A DNA stretch of 64,000 nt. Origin: Fallopia convolvulus (Eukaryota; Streptophyta; Magnoliopsida; Caryophyllales; Polygonaceae). Below are positions 11,692 to 22,194 of this stretch, in pieces (position 1 is the first letter of the stretch; every line of letters starts with the position of its first letter). Location: the NCBI GenBank assembly GCA_964016875.1, contig OZ024718.1, positions 6,267,001 to 6,331,000 on the forward strand. The letters run 5' to 3'. The notes beneath the pieces were generated by a model. The model was not told the DNA's origin and ran no database searches. It saw only the letters and a list, made by a program, of their open reading frames with translations. Made by a program: the position numbers and the translations under genes.

Positions 11692-12468
11692 TAGGGCTGT
11701 CAAAACTTGACCCGACCCGAAAAACCTGCCCGACCCGCCCGACTCCAAACCCGACCCGACCCGAGACAACAATAAAAAGTTTTATACCCGAGACATTTTT
11801 TACCCGAACTGATTTGACCCGAATCCGGAAAAACCCGAACTCGAGATTAACCCAAAACCGATTATACCCGAATGGACTAGCCTGATGCAACCCGATATCC
11901 GATGCTACCCGACCCGAAGTCATCCGAAAATCCGAACTTACCCGACCCGAAACCATCCGAAAATCCGAAGTTACCTGACCCGAAACCATCCGAAAATTAC
12001 ATTATGTTTTAAAATATTAATAATAGTGAATATTTATTATAATTAGGTTTAAATTAAATGTTACATTAAATATTTAGACCCTAGAGTAGTTAAACTACAA
12101 AAAATAATCATTCGATATATGGTTTGAATCAAAATCCAGCTTACTCGAAATCATATTAACCCGAAATTCGGCCAAAGTCGAAATCCAATTCACCCAAAAT
12201 CCGAAAAACCCGAAACCCGACTCACCCGAAATCCGACTAAAGCCGAAGCCGAACTTATCCGAAATCAAGTTGGACCGAAAACCGAATGACCCCGCCGAAA
12301 CTGACCCGAAACCCAACTTTGCCCGATTAATTGAGCACCCGACCCGAAATGATCCAACCCAATTTGACCCGATTTTCAAAATATCCGAATTTGACCCGAA
12401 TCCGAACTTACCCGAAATTGAATTGACCCGACCCAAACCTGACCCGACCCGCCCGATTGACACCCCTA
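11692..12468. mobile_element. hAT-type element inserted in gypsy element 1 RNase H
   Basis: The ends are 'tagggctgtcaa' and, inward from the right, 'taggggtgtcaa'. The flanking 8-mers CCTGAGGT (11684-11691) and CCTGTGGT (12469-12476) differ at one base. Gypsy element 2 has the empty site CCTGTGGT at about 57270, which proves the insertion. The 777-bp body is dominated by 'acccgacccgaa' words and has no transposase. Long frames crossing it, including the odd C-terminus of the RT frame ending at 12095, are artefacts of this low-complexity sequence. Confidence 0.93.
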
Positions 12469-12476
12469 CCTGTGGT

Positions 12477-14098
12477 GACTTCAGGACTACCCCCAATCCT
12501 ACGCCAATCTGATTCGATGCCCCGTCTGTATGCATCAACCATTTGCCACTTCCTGTTACGTGCAACACATCTTGGTCTTCTTTCTCTGAAGTGGTAGGAG
12601 TGAAGTCAACCACAAAATCTGCCAACGCTTGAGACTTCATTGTTGTTCTTGGCTCGTACATGATGTCGTAGCCATTTAAGTGAACCAACCATCTTGTTAA
12701 TCGACCTGACAATTCTGGCTTTGACATGATACTCTTCATTGGATAATTAGTCCTCACGATGATAGAATGACTTTCAAAATAAGGACGTAACTTTATTGAA
12801 GCCATTACTAAAGATAATACTAGTTTCTCCATGGGGGAATACCTGGTTTCTGCATCGAGCAAAGTTTTACTTACATAATAAATGGGCAACTGGTCTCCAT
12901 TCTCTTCTCGGATCAAGACGGCGCTCACTTCCACTTCGGTCACGACCAAGTACACGTATAAATTCTCGTCTGGCTTGGGCTTGGAGAGTACCTGCGGGTT
13001 AGATAAATAATTTTTCAATTCCCCAAAGGCTTTTTCATGTGCTTCTGTCCATTCAAATGACTTGTTTTTCTTCATGATGTCATAGAACAACTTGTTTCTG
13101 TCTGAGGACCGTGATATGAATCGGTTCAACGCAGCTACTTGTCTTGTTAACCTCTGGACGTCCTTGACGCACTTTGGTGATTGTAGCTCCATTATGGCTT
13201 TGATCTGTTCTGGACTCGCCTCGATTCCTCTCTGCGTCACTATGTATCCGAGGAATTTCCCTGACGTCACTCCGAAGGAGCACTTGGTTGGATTCAACTT
13301 CATCTTGTAACTTCGCAGGATCTCGAACGCGTCTTTCAGGTGAGTAATATGGTCTTCTGCCTTTAATGACTTGACTAGCATGTCATCTATGTACACCTCC
13401 ATTGTATCCCCCAGTTTTTCCTAAAACATCTTATTAACCAATCTCTGATAAGTAGCACCTGCGTTCTTTATCCCGAAAGGCATAACTTTGTAACAATAAG
13501 TTCCCTGATTGGTTACGAATGCAGTTTTCTCTTGATCATCAGTATGCATCATTATCTGATGATATCCACTAAACGCATCCATGAAAGTCAAAAGTTCATG
13601 CCCTGCCGTCGCATCCACCATTGCATCTATATGAGGCAAGGGGAACGAGTCTTTGGGGCATGCTTTGTTTAGATCGGTAAAGTCCACGCAAACGCGCCAC
13701 TTACCATTTTTCTTTTTAACGACAACCACGTTCGCAAGCCAATCAGGATATTTTACTTCTCTAATTTTTCCAATTTCAAGTAAGGATTTTACCTCATCGT
13801 TGATTACCTGATTTCGTTCGGGAGCGAACTTACGTCTTTTCTGTTTCACTGGTGGTACCTTCTGGTTGACATTCAAGGCGTGGGTAATCACGTCGGGATC
13901 AATGCCTACCATATCCTCGTTTGACCAAGCGAAACAATCACTGTAGGACCGTAGAAACTCCACTATTTTCTTGCGTAAAGTTGGTTCCAGATCCGCTCCT
14001 ATTTTGATTTTCTTGGATGGTTCCAATGGATCAAGAGCTACCTCTTCGAGCTCTGGCGTCTCCGACTTTACATAGTAAGTGGTTGTTCTACAATCCTT
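12477..14098 (-). pseudogene. gypsy element 1 pol: reverse transcriptase and RNase H
   Basis: On the minus strand 14026-13421 carries the RT fingers and palm ('VVVKKKNGKWRVCVDFTDLN', 'DAFSGYHQIMMH', 'GTYCYKVMPFGIKNAGATYQ'). It is interrupted by a TAG at 13421-13423 where gypsy element 2 has CAG. From 13402 the frame continues with the catalytic 'YIDDML' box, thumb/connection, the gypsy RNase H ('YYVSKTLLDAETRYSPMEK') and the start of a second RNase H ('LMHTDGASNQIGVGLGVVLK'), where the hAT element splits it. The frame is the same as for gag-protease upstream, with only the leaky-type stop between them. It would convert the element RNA to cDNA; here it is disabled by nonsense and insertion. 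Confidence 0.9.
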
Positions 14099-14107
14099 TA
14101 ATTGCTA
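14099..14107 (-). promoter_or_regulatory. candidate readthrough stop TAG CAA TTA between protease and RT
   Basis: The gag-protease frame ends 'ASD' then TAG, followed directly by CAA TTA, and the RT frame continues in the same phase with no other stop until 13421. UAG followed by CAR-YYA is the known leaky-stop context of tobamoviruses, also reported for the soybean copia SIRE1. The identical nine bases in the same phase occur in gypsy element 2 (58900-58908). Readthrough itself is inferred. Confidence 0.6.
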
Positions 14108-16381
14108 ATCTGACGCCTTCCTCCCTGCTTCAAGCTGTAAGTTTTTGGAAGTCGTTGCCTTCATTGTTATGGAATAGCACTCCCTTGCTAATTTCTGTTC
14201 TCCCTTGATTTCTTGAACTCCCCATGGTGTCGAGAATTTTACGCATTGATGATAGGTAGAGGGGATAGCCCTCATCCCATGTATCCATGGCCTGCCCAGA
14301 ATGACATTAAAAGGTGAGGGGCAATCAAGTACTTGGAATTTTACTTGATAGTTGATTCCTCCTGCGACAGTGGGTAAGGATATCTCCCCTAATGTGTTGC
14401 GTGATTCCCCGCTGAAGCCTACTAAAGTCGTCGACTTCTTGACAATATCGTCCATCCCGAAACCTAAGCTGTACAAAGCATCCAACATGAGTAAATTAGT
14501 GGAGCTTCCATTATCAACTAAGATTCTTTTGACAAGGAAATTGGCTATCGTTAAAGAAATTATCAAGCAGTCATGGTGAACTTCCTCTTCTTCGACATCA
14601 CCGAAGGTAATCAACATCATGGCAAGACTTGTTCGTGAAAGAGATTTAGGGCACTCTCTTCTTGCATCCGTCGCGATCCTTTTGGCTACGGAGTACGTTA
14701 TACCGCAAATTTCTGACCCCCCTGTGATAACATTGATTACTCCGGTGTGCTTCGATGGGGGCGGCTGACTAGCTTTCTCTCTGTTGCGCTCCAGCTGCTC
14801 CTTCGACTTTTCCGATATTAATTCTCTGAGATGCCCCCTTCGTAATAATTCGCTCACTTCCTTTCGCAACGCGATGCACTCGTCGGTCCGGTGCCCATGA
14901 TCAAAGTGGAAATCACACCATCTAGACTTGTCTTTCTGATGTGAGGGCACGTTGCTCTTTCGAGGCCATTTAACAGTATCCCCCATGGTGTTGAGGGTTC
15001 GGACTACCTCGGTTGCATCCACGTGGAAATTGTAGTGAGAGAGTTTCGGAGATAGTCTGGGATTCTCATATCTTTCTCTTTGTCTAGCTATCGTGGCATT
15101 GACGTTTGTCTTGGTATGAGGTGCGGTAGGGTACGAAGCGTATCTTGTTTCTCGCCTTCCCTGTCTCCGGTCAGGTCGGTGAGGGCTGATTGCTTTTTCG
15201 ACGAAGAGGTCATCTTCCTCTAGTCGAACATGCGCTAACGCTTTTACCTGTACTTCATCAAAATTCGAGGAAGGGTATTTAGTTAATTCACGATACAACT
15301 CGGGATTACACACCGATATGCCCCTTCGGAATGCCTCCATAGATGTGGATGCATCACATCCTTCAATGGTCACCAGTTCCTCGTTATAGCGGTTGAGGAA
15401 AGCTTTCAGAGATTCACCCGGTTTCTGGACCAAGCGGTATAAATCACTTGATCGTTTCTTAGCATGTCGACTGCTTGCGAACTTGATCCTGAACTTGTCA
15501 ATTAACTCAGCAAAAGATGAGATACTCCCAAGAGGTAAGTGCGAATGCCAATTGAGTGCGGGTCCGGATAGCGTGTTTCCAAACCAACGGCATATAACAA
15601 TCTCCTTCATGTTGAAAGGGACTGTGCTAATATTCATAGCCCGTTTGAATGCGGCTATATGTTGATCGAGATCTGTTAACCCTTCGAACTTAGGTACGTC
15701 AGGGACGTGATACTTCCGGGAGATATCGACCCTCGCGATAGCGGGTACGAAGGGAGAATCGGTGTAACCGTCTCTCCTTTCCATTACTATCGGTTGAGGT
15801 GCCCCTGGGACTTGAGTGATTCGGTCCTCCAAGGTTCAGAGGCGTTCCCGTAATTGAGAAACCTTAGTATCTTCCCGTATCGCCCTTAAGGAATTACCAT
15901 TTACCTGATACCCGGTTACTGGTCTGACGACATCGGGTGTCACGAGACTTGGATCGTCCATATCTAATCGCCTAGTGACTCCTTCCACCACATCGGTTCC
16001 TCGAGGACGGGTTGGAGCTGATTGTACCTGGGATCGAAGCAAATTGCGTTCATTAGTTAAAGTTTCAATTTGCTTCTCATATACCTCGGTGAATTTGGCA
16101 TTGGCCTGTTTCTGGCTTTCTAGGTCTTTATGGAGAGCAATCATTGTTGATCGGAGTTCCATGATGACAACGGCATCACCTCCCCCAACTCCTCGTTGCT
16201 CGGAAGTACCAGGATTGCCATTGGTGTTTCCGGAGCCTTTCTCGATTCCATCCACATTCCCAACTCCGTCTACGTTTCCAGTGCCGTCTACGTTTCCAGT
16301 CCCTTGATTGTTTGTTTCCTCGTTGACCTCATGGTTATCGAGATCTCCCACGTGACTGTAAGTAGTTTGGATTCCCTCCAT
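14105..16381 (-). pseudogene. gypsy element 1 gag and protease
   Basis: The ATG at 16381 opens a frame running to 14105 and interrupted once, by TGA at 15836-15838 (element 2 has an Arg codon there). The N-terminal 180 residues are a Gly/Asn-rich spacer ('GTGNVDGTGNVDGVGN') and a coiled stretch. The retrotransposon gag domain follows ('WFGNTLSGPALNWHSHLP', 'FASSRHAKKRSSDLY', 'KPGESLKAFLNRYN'). A short Cys/His motif 'CDFHFDHGHRTDEC' stands in for a zinc knuckle. The aspartic protease is at the end, with active-site block 'LVDNGSSTNLLM' (DNG rather than DTG/DSG) and flap/helix region 'NVILGRPWIHGM'. Gag packages the RNA and protease matures it. Apart from the nonsense codon this is close to complete. 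Confidence 0.88.
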
Positions 16382-16428
16382 TTGACGGATTTTGCAGTTG
16401 TTTTAGCGTGACTTCTTTTTGGTTAGGG

Positions 16429-16445
16429 CCCCACGGTGGGCACCA
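16429..16445 (-). other. primer-binding site of gypsy element 1
   Basis: Two bases inside the 5' LTR the minus strand reads TGGTGCCCACCGTGGGG. Gypsy element 2 has TGGCGCCCACCGTGGGG at the same place. The donor tRNA is not assigned. Confidence 0.75.
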
Positions 16446-16447
16446 AT

Positions 16448-16994
16448 TGTTTTGGGCAGGATAATCGCACTAACGCATTACCTGCTACAATGTGGGAAAT
16501 CCTAACCAAAAAGTAATTGCAACGCGTTATGAACTACAGACAAGATATAAAATTAGGTAAAGGATATAAAAATAAGAGCAAGTAAGCTGTAATATGTATA
16601 TTATAATCGTAGCGATAGATGAATTTCTTGTAAATACAGATGAACACTTGAGTGAAAGAGAACGAGTGTGTAGAAATGGATAAAGCTTGGAAATTGAATT
16701 CGGGTATGATTCTCGATGATCCCCTTCACCTATGCTTCGCCCTGGTTTTATAGTCCTTCTTCTTTTCGAACCGTTGGTGGAGCGTTTTTATGTATCCCAG
16801 GAATCTCGCTTCTAACATCAATTACTTAGCCGTTGAGGAGGTTGTTCGTGCGATATCCACGAGCCGAGATTTCCGCCATATCCTCTTTGCGTTCATTACT
16901 CAACCGATCCTTTGGTTCTTTTTTCGTTAATAGCTCATGTCAATTTCCTTGGGCTCGTCATGTCTTTTTGGGGCGAGTTTTAGTGGGCCCAACA
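16448..16994 (-). repeat. 5' LTR of gypsy element 1
   Basis: 547 bp, TG...CA, pairing with 6880-7426. It lies on the gag side, beside the primer site, so it is the promoter-bearing LTR for the minus-strand transcript. Confidence 0.95.
16746..16752 (-). promoter_or_regulatory. candidate TATA box of gypsy element 1
   Basis: The minus strand reads GACTATAAAACCAGG in the middle of the 5' LTR. The other LTR (7178-7184) and gypsy element 2 (TATAAAG near 61564-61570) keep it, as expected for the U3 promoter. Confidence 0.5.
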
Positions 16995-17060
16995 ATTTAT
17001 ATTTGTACGTGTGCTAATTCCAAAGCTATCTCACGGATAAAATCTTCTCCAAAAAATACA

Positions 17061-17545
17061 ATGTCGTCTGAACTTAGGCAACGGTCAATAATAGCCTTGA
17101 AGGGTCGACCATTCACCAGAAAGACAGAATTTGCACACCTTATAGCAAGATCCCTAAGATGTCCCGTCTTTGGACTTGACGATGTCCTCAATGTTCTTCA
17201 TCCAGATTTTTTTTATATCCTCCATCCAACAACACTTGTGCCATATATAGTAGCACCATTGTCTCCGAGTCCAGGAGACCTCGCATTTCAAATCATTCTC
17301 GACATGGATAAAACCCAGCTCATGGGAGTTTCCGACGCAGTTGTCATCAACTCCCCTCTCTCTTCACAGCCTCACCTCGACCAGCTCATCAATCTGGCCG
17401 CGTCATTGAAAGCACGTGTTGTTATCGTCGAGTGTAGGCCAAAGAACACCTACTCGTGGTGGTAAAGTTCGAGAGTTACCTAGCTTATAATCCATACTAC
17501 GCTCAACTTTGGTTTAAGGCCAAGGATTGGGATGACGTTGAGATC
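17061..17545 (+). pseudogene. P-loop-like/DC1 gene copy A, N-terminal part only
   Basis: The ATG at 17061 starts 'MSSELRQRSIIALKGRPFTR KTE'. 'GRPFTRKT' is a degenerate Walker A motif with Arg in place of the second Gly. 'AVVINSPLSSQPHLDQLINLA' and 'ARVVIVECRPKNTY' follow, resembling the later strands of AAA_33/zeta-type P-loop kinases. Compared with copy B, one base is missing near 17462, creating a TAA. At about 17545 the gene jumps to the sequence that lies downstream of the DC1 gene in copy B, so all DC1 domains are deleted; both breakpoints share the word GATC. Copies B, C and D show that the full protein continues into DC1 zinc domains. The role is unknown; phospho-transfer activity is doubtful given the altered P-loop. 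Confidence 0.75.
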
Positions 17546-17785
17546 TGAAAGATCCAACTAAAGCGAGTTGATTTCAAAATACCAACCTGGGCCTTTTAAC
17601 ATACCCTAAAACTTACAAAGAGTAATGTGTTGATTGTGTCGATAACCAATCAAAATTTCTATATTAAATGTAGCGACGAAAATGTGCATCTAGGCACTAA
17701 AAAGTGTAAAGAAGTACAATTGTATTTAGATAGATCCCACTTCAAAAATTCTAAGTAGAAAAACTAAGAGAACAACAGTGTACAC

Positions 17786-18781
17786 CTAGCTATGTAGGGT
17801 ATAAAAAGGAGAAGACCATGGACACAACACAACATGAAAAATAAACTCCCTATCAGATATAGGCAAAGCTAGTGCCATGATCTCAGAAGGATCTTCCTCT
17901 TCAGCACTCCCTATATTCTTTTTTGAAAAATAACAACACAAGAATGTATAACTAGATTTAGAACAATCCCGAACGACAACTTGTCCCTGCATATGAAGCG
18001 TTGGCTCTTCCCGGAGCCACCCTCCCTTGTCATAGTCCACTAACCGCCACACACGCAATCTGCAATCAGTATCACTAAATATCTCCATCTCAGCGTATAT
18101 GAGCGAGTCATGTTGACATGAATGAGTCATAACCATTCCGAACTTTCCGGATGATTATTTGGGCAACTGAATACGGCCAAACAAATCAGGATTGTCGAAG
18201 GGATCATAAGTCACAATACTCCTTGACCCACGAGTTAACCAATGTGCAATTCCCTTGTAAGTAAACCCTTGTGTGAACATGTATCCGAAGACTTCTTTAG
18301 GGAAGCTAATGAGTTTCCTATCTCTCCAGCTTCCGGCTTGAGAACAAAAGATCTATACGCTAGAGGACAAAGAGCCGTCGAAATCCGGGCCAATGGTGCG
18401 TTGAATTAGCACAACTTTGTACTGGCCAGGACGTGTGGCAAAACAAAAGGCGTGACATCTATAAGGAACATGGATTTCGGAGCACACGAGTTGCTGATCA
18501 TCCCCTAACATAGGCAGTAGCACGCTTTGTTTGGTGAGGGGGTTCGAGACGCGGAGTTCAAGATTCATTAAGTCGGCATGAGTCGGATAGCGGTTGCAGG
18601 TGGTAGTAGTGAGAATGAGTCAATTGCTCGATCCCAGGATTATTTCCTTGGGTTTTAAGGGTAAAAAGGGCCAATGCACGAGTCGAACATGGGCTGTAGT
18701 TGAGCACGATCGATCTCGTATTCAGGTGTAGAATATGAAGTCTCGTCCTCGTCAATATTATATCGTTGGAGTAGTCGAAAC
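17786..18781 (-). pseudogene. F-box gene copy A, C-terminal part
   Basis: This minus-strand sequence matches residues from about 120 to the end of F-box copy B: 'NLELRVSNPLTKQSVLLPM', 'YKVVLIQR', 'CRLRVWRLVDYDKGGW', 'SAEEEDPSEIMA', and the same last residues 'FCPWSSPFYTL'-like. It is broken by a frameshift near 18660-18700 and by stops between 18350 and 18140. The N-terminal part lies beyond a copia insertion at 20793-21057. It is convergent with DC1 copy A, as in the B pair. Confidence 0.85.
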
Positions 18782-19205
18782 TGAAGAAACTAAATGCCTA
18801 TTTCTTACTGAATTTATACACAAAAACAGAGAGAGAATAATTCAGACAGAGAGAGATAGACGTTCAACACGTTTTCTTTGCATTGAACTTGCAACAACTA
18901 TCTGTTTTTCTTACACACAAAGATACTTTTATTATGTGTAAAATAGTTGGAGACTCTCTATTTTACACCAGACCCGATTACATACACTTATATACAATTA
19001 GAAAGTAACTTCTTCTAACTGCAATTAACAGACTTCAACTTACTGTTATGACAGTTTAATAACCAACCTAATTAACTTCTTGACTTAAAACAGAACCTTA
19101 CTTTTTGCATTTTTTCTAACAATTATACTTGACATTACTAACAAACATTCATTTACTATGAAAATACTTTTATGACAGAATCTTAAACTAAGTTTAAACC
19201 CAACA
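18782..19205 (-). repeat. 3' LTR of copia 1
   Basis: 424 bp, nearly identical to 20369-20792; only a few substitutions are visible by eye, for example near 19095 and 19198. Confidence 0.95.
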
Positions 19206-19273
19206 TTTACCCCCTTAAACTTAGTTTAAACAACTGCATTTCTTGTGTTAACACAAGTTAGCAAGACAACCGA

Positions 19274-20350
19274 CTAATCAAGCTCTGTTTTGACCCCTTT
19301 TCTTTTTTGAGCCCTTTTCGTGTGATTATTTGGGACAAAATCTAGATACCATTCACTGATCTCATGAATATCTTCACCTTGCACTTTCTCTGGCGCCAAC
19401 AGACCTTCTTGATGACATTCTTCATGCTTAATCATCAATAGAGCAGGTTCTTCCTCATCTCCTTTCATTGTGAGATTCACCTTCTCTTCTTTGTCCTTAA
19501 AATCACACTCCGACTTGAAGTGTCCCATGTTTCCACATGAAAAACACTTGATCTCTCTCTTATCAAAATGCTTCTTGGGCTTTTGTTCTTCTTCATCACT
19601 TTGGGAATCTTCCTCATCCTTGGAGATCTTGTCTTTTCCCTTCTTCTTCTCTCTTGCCTTCCACTCAGCCCGAGTAAGAAGTGCACTTTCTAGATTTTTT
19701 CCTCCAAATTCCTGTATTCTTTCCTTATGAGCTTTTAAGGATCCAATGACTTCATCCATGCTCTTCACCTTGAGATCACAAAATTCCTCCATTGTGGTGG
19801 CGATTTGAATAAACTTGGAGGAGGTTGATCTAAGCAGTTTCTTGACAAGAAACTCCTCTTCAACCTTGTGTCCTAGACTTCTTAGTTTACTAACATTGAT
19901 ATTCAATTTACTTGTGAATTCATCAATTGAATCAGACTCATTCATTTTCAAACCCTCAAACTCTCTCAACAAAGTTTGAATCCTTACTTGTTTGATCCTT
20001 TCAGCCCCTTCATTCATCGTCTTTATAACATCCCATGCTTCCTTTGCACTCTTCTTGGCGCCCAGTTGCAGCAACACATCTTCTCCAATAGCTTGGTAGA
20101 TTGCCGCCAATGCCACCTTATCTTTCTTGGCATCTACTGGTTCTGCCCCTTCCATTGCATCTCATAAACCTTGTGCAGTAAGAAACACCTCCATTTTAAT
20201 GTCCCATACGGTGTAGTTGCACTTGGAAAGCATAGGATATTGAATAGAGACGATTTTCTCTCCATTAATCCTAACTCCATCACACGAATTCCCTGTGATG
20301 TTTCCTGGGTCTTCATTCTCTGAATTACTTCCAGTCGACATGTTCTTCAA
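19274..20350 (-). pseudogene. copia 1 gag polyprotein
   Basis: The frame from about 20350 ('NYTVWDIKMEVFLTAQG', the DUF4219-type start of copia gag) has a TGA at 20162-20164, then reads open from 20155 to 19274. It contains the UBN2-type gag domain ('EAWDVIKTMNEG', 'LREFEGLKMNESDSIDEF', 'LRSLGHKVEEEFLVKKLL') and a basic/acidic linker. A CCHC zinc knuckle 'CFSCGNMGHFKSEC' (about residues 188-201) follows. Near the end, 'ISEWYLDFVPNNH' resembles the copia protease active-site neighbourhood with the DTGA/DSGA core altered, after which pol is missing. One nonsense codon is the only visible lesion in the gag part. Confidence 0.88.
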
Positions 20351-20354
20351 TTAT

Positions 20355-20366
20355 GCTCTGATACCA
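20355..20366 (-). other. primer-binding site of copia 1
   Basis: The minus strand reads TGGTATCAGAGC two bases after the LTR end, complementary to the initiator methionine tRNA 3' end. Confidence 0.9.
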
Positions 20367-20368
20367 AA

Positions 20369-20792
20369 TGAAGAAACTAAATGCCTATTTCTTACTGAAT
20401 TTATACACAAAAACAGAGAGAGAATAATTCAGACAGAGAGAGATAGACGTTCAACACGTTTTCTTTGCATTGAACTTGCAACAACTATCTGTTTTTCTTA
20501 CACACAAAGATACTTTTATTATGTGTAAAATAGTTGGAGACTCTCTATTTTACACCAGACCCGATTACATACACTTATATACAATTAGAAAGTAACTTCT
20601 TCTAACTGCAATTAACAGACTTCAACTTACTGTTATGACAGTTTAATAACCAACCTAATTAACTTCTTGACTTAAAACAGAATCTTACTTTCTGCATTTT
20701 TTCTAACAATTATACTTGACATTACTAACAAACATTCATTTACTATGAAAATACTTTTATGACAGAATCTTAAACTAAGTTTAAATCCAACA
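20369..20792 (-). repeat. 5' LTR of copia 1
   Basis: 424 bp, TG...CA, partner of 18782-19205, adjacent to the primer site. Confidence 0.95.
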
Positions 20793-21057
20793 GAAACGAG
20801 TATGGAGCATGCTCTGTCCAGACGTGCAACGATGATTTGGGGGACGAACGAGATCGTTGCATCATGTAATAATATTGATCAACGAATTTTGGTTCGGAGA
20901 TAATGGATCTCCATTGTTGTGAGACGCAATTGAATCTGAAAAGAGGTTCCTTGGGCAACCGAACTAGAATTTCAGCCACGATTTCTTCTGGAAGAAAGTT
21001 GGAGCTTTGATCGTTGTCGATGGTTGCAGATTTCTTTCGTTTTTCTGAAAATTTCAT
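20793..21057 (-). pseudogene. F-box gene copy A, N-terminal part
   Basis: The ATG at 21057 starts 'MKFSEKRKKSATIDNDQSS', then an F-box ('FLPEEIVAEILVRLPKEPLF', 'FNCVSQQWRSII') and 'SSPKSSLHVW'. Translation runs into the copia 1 LTR after 'HAPYSFL'. F-box proteins normally join SKP1-cullin ubiquitin ligases and pick substrates through their C-terminal part, which is severed and damaged here. Confidence 0.88.
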
Positions 21058-21060
21058 GGC

Positions 21061-21480
21061 TGCGGGGCTTCAAGTTTTAACTGATAATTAGTTTCTCCGA
21101 GAATTGAAACTACTGGATCGAAATAGATATAATCGACCTCAAACGCTGAACGAGCAGAAATAATCGATCAACTTGCGAGATTAGGGCTGAATTCTGAAGA
21201 AAGATGTATGTTTCGATTTCAAATAGATATTTAGATAAAGGGATTTTGAAGTTCGGTTTCCTTTTCTCTGATGATTATGTACGACGCTGATTAATTACTA
21301 CAAATTTATGGATATGTATATTCATCTAATTGATGAGCTTCGCTTCCAAATAAAGTGGATAAAATATAGTATTAAAAAAGCAAATTTTATCAAATATTTT
21401 TATTTAAAGATCTATAGTTGTACTTTTTCAACCAAAAAAATAAATTAAAGTTGTACTTTTTCGAACCACCATATTAGCCA
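21061..21480. other. F-box upstream flank shared with copy B
   Basis: Sequence upstream of F-box copy A ('attagggctgaattc', then 'aattgatgagcttcgcttccaa' and 'gcaaattttatcaaat') is also found upstream of copy B at 33093-33212 and 35150-35290. In B the two blocks are separated by a Helitron. This marks the extent of the segmental duplication. Confidence 0.7.
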
Positions 21481-21519
21481 CCTTATATTTAAAAAATAAT
21501 TATGGCCGTCCCTAGCGCT

Positions 21520-22194
21520 TCTAGGGCGAACGTTTGGCGAATGCCAGTTTTTGTCCGTTTTCGTCGGATTACGGTAGTTACCACTGTATCTCTGGTGTTT
21601 TCCGGCACTATTCTTAACAGCCATAATGCCCTTCTCCTTTCTCATCTATTTCATTTCCCTTTTGTCGCTCATTCTATCCTTTCCGGTTCCATGGATCCAT
21701 CTTCAACTCTCTTTGTGATTGAGCATTCCATGATCGTCATTGATCCGGGTTAGAGTTCCTTGCCTCTAAATCATTTTGATATATGTGGATCTGTTTTCTC
21801 AAAGGGGATTACTGACCATACTTGCCAAAACACATCTTTGTTTCTATGGAACCCTAAACAGGGGCTTGTTGTCTGTGGTATTGCCAACAATCAATTTGTG
21901 TTTCAATTCTTTAATCAAGATGACAGAGTTCGAGTCCTAGATGATCGACCCTGGATTTATGACGTCCAATTGCTTCTTTCTCGTGAGTTCAATGGTGTTC
22001 TGTTCTGGAATCATGTAACGGTTGGCAACAATCTATTTGATCCTCGTGAGTTCAGTCAGTTTCTTCGATTCGATGATTCCGATATGCTGAGCCTCAATTC
22101 GGTTAAGTGGATTTCTGCTGCTATTGATAATCTTAAGGCACTCTCTTCGAGTCCAATGGGTACTAGTTTTGTTACTGCGGGCATACATAGGTAA
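21520..22194 (+). pseudogene. DUF4283-like remnant (LINE ORF1 type)
   Basis: The frame 21760-22194 contains 'GLVVCGIANNQFVFQFFNQ' and 'RVLDDRPWIYDVQLLLSREF', the core of the plant DUF4283 domain seen in LINE ORF1 proteins and related zinc-knuckle genes. An upstream frame (21502-21753) ends in a TAG two codons before it in the same region, so the start is lost or shifted. No LINE reverse transcriptase was seen downstream. The residues after the domain are not recognised. Confidence 0.55.

Larger units (their letters stand above)
6880..16994 (-). mobile_element. Ty3/gypsy Tat-type retrotransposon 1, complete
   Basis: A full element on the minus strand: two 547-bp LTRs with TG...CA ends, a primer site beside the right LTR, a purine tract beside the left LTR, and an exact 5-bp duplication ATTTA (6875-6879, 16995-16999). 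Domain order is gag, protease, RT, RNase H, a second (aRNH-type) RNase H, integrase, then an ORF of opposite polarity before the 3' LTR. Two RNase H domains plus an antisense 3' ORF are known features of the Tat lineage (Retand/Ogre relatives). Its genes are broken by nonsense codons, a small integrase deletion and a 777-bp hAT insertion. By eye the LTRs differ at about 15-17 sites (roughly 3%). It ends 66 bp upstream of the ATG of DC1 copy A. Confidence 0.93.
18782..20792 (-). mobile_element. gag-only Ty1/copia element (copia 1) in F-box copy A
   Basis: A compact 2,011-bp element with two 424-bp LTRs (18782-19205 and 20369-20792), TG...CA ends, and an exact duplication GAAAC (18777-18781, 20793-20797). 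The primer site TGGTATCAGAGC (initiator Met tRNA) is at 20355-20366 minus. A purine tract 'AAGGGGGTAAA' precedes the 3' LTR at 19205. The internal region is only 1,163 bp and codes for gag; protease beyond its first residues, integrase, RT and RNase H are absent. It would depend on a related autonomous copia for movement. Confidence 0.95.

Noticed and set aside
11582..11989. 135-aa minus-strand frame rich in Val/Gly/Arg
   Set aside because: Low-complexity translation of hAT 'acccgacccgaa' words.
12095..12475. C-terminal extension of the gypsy 1 RT/RNase H frame
   Set aside because: This part reads into the inserted hAT element; gypsy 2 shows the true continuation.
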